From: Telopea speciosissima
Taxonomy: Eukaryota > Streptophyta > Magnoliopsida > Proteales > Proteaceae
Assembly: GCF_018873765.1 (NCBI RefSeq)
Contig: NC_057922.1
Coordinates: 15,885,563 to 15,949,562, forward strand
Length of the DNA: 64,000 nt
Reading direction: 5' to 3'
A program made the position numbers and the translations under genes. Positions 63,723 through 64,000 of the stretch are shown here, piece by piece. Within the stretch, counting starts at the first letter, position 1. Every line of letters starts with the position of its first letter. Under the pieces are notes generated by a model. The model did not search any database. It saw nothing but the letters and a program-made list of their open reading frames with translations, and was not told the DNA's origin.

Positions 63723-64000
63723 ATTGCCCCCACAAGCATAAAAACACAATTCTAGCCTGCATAATTTTTTTTCCGTGCATCATTGCACTCTTTGGAATCC
63801 AATCTGAGACTGTATTTTAGAAACTTCTAAGACCCAAAAACTGACTATATGATGCTTGACAAAAATGACAACTATAAAGATTGCTGAAATTTACAAAATG
63901 CCCACCTATACTTAAAGTAAGCAAAAGGATTAAATGTCTTCTAGCATGGATATATGGGTCTAATAAAGAGCCACTGGCCTGTATTTTGGGCTGGGCTTTT

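Larger units (their letters stand above)
61142..64000. other. PPR intron 7 (incomplete)
   Basis: It begins at the exon 7 donor and reaches the window end. It contains a minus-oriented LTR-like stretch (61650-62500) and the TAA-flanked element 62728-63722. No acceptor followed by a PPR-type frame was recognised, so the next exon must lie beyond 64000 or is very short. Confidence 0.5.

Overview
The window is nuclear DNA of a flowering plant. The evidence is intron-rich genes with GT-AG borders, plant-specific proteins, AT-rich spacers, and many small plant transposons, including a tRNA-derived Au-type SINE. The species cannot be fixed from sequence alone. The 4-7 kb introns packed with old transposon debris suggest an expanded genome; a woody eudicot, basal eudicot or magnoliid would fit.

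Genes in order: (1) a BTB/POZ protein of the At1g21780 type (1402-6943, +); (2) and (3) two tandem EF-hand plus ZZ-like zinc-finger paralogs (8436-8984 and 11688-12113, +); (4) the V-ATPase proteolipid subunit c (14314-21553, +); (5) a small GNAT acetyltransferase-like protein of the At1g21770 type (23952-29211, +); (6) an eleven-exon F-box protein of the FBP7/At1g21760 type (34241-46342, -); (7) the 5' part of a PPR-like gene resembling At1g76280 (52648-61141, +), which runs off the window. Exons were rebuilt by hand from splice sites, reading phase and protein similarity recalled from memory. Genes 1, 4, 5 and 6 close perfectly in frame. From memory, genes 1, 5 and 6 match three consecutive Arabidopsis loci, and genes 4 and 7 resemble loci about 0.6 Mb-scale numbering apart on the same chromosome. 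The block therefore looks like conserved ancestral synteny, not an operon-like pathway.

Everything between exons is a dense fossil record of mobile DNA. It holds a Ty1/copia remnant inside a BTB intron, an RTE-type LINE tail, two L1-type LINE fragments, and an Au SINE with an 18-bp target duplication. It also holds three Mutator-type MITEs with 9-10 bp duplications, a hAT-type element nested in a foldback element, two related TAA-flanked PIF/Harbinger-like elements, and several palindromic MITEs. The least expected pattern is a set of tiny inserts (14-30 bp, each an A/T tract ending in ACCAAAA or its complement). Each is bounded by 11-16 bp direct repeats. They look like LINE insertions truncated to almost nothing but the tail.

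I found no CRISPR array, operon or bacterial-type system, and no clear stand-alone tRNA or rRNA gene.
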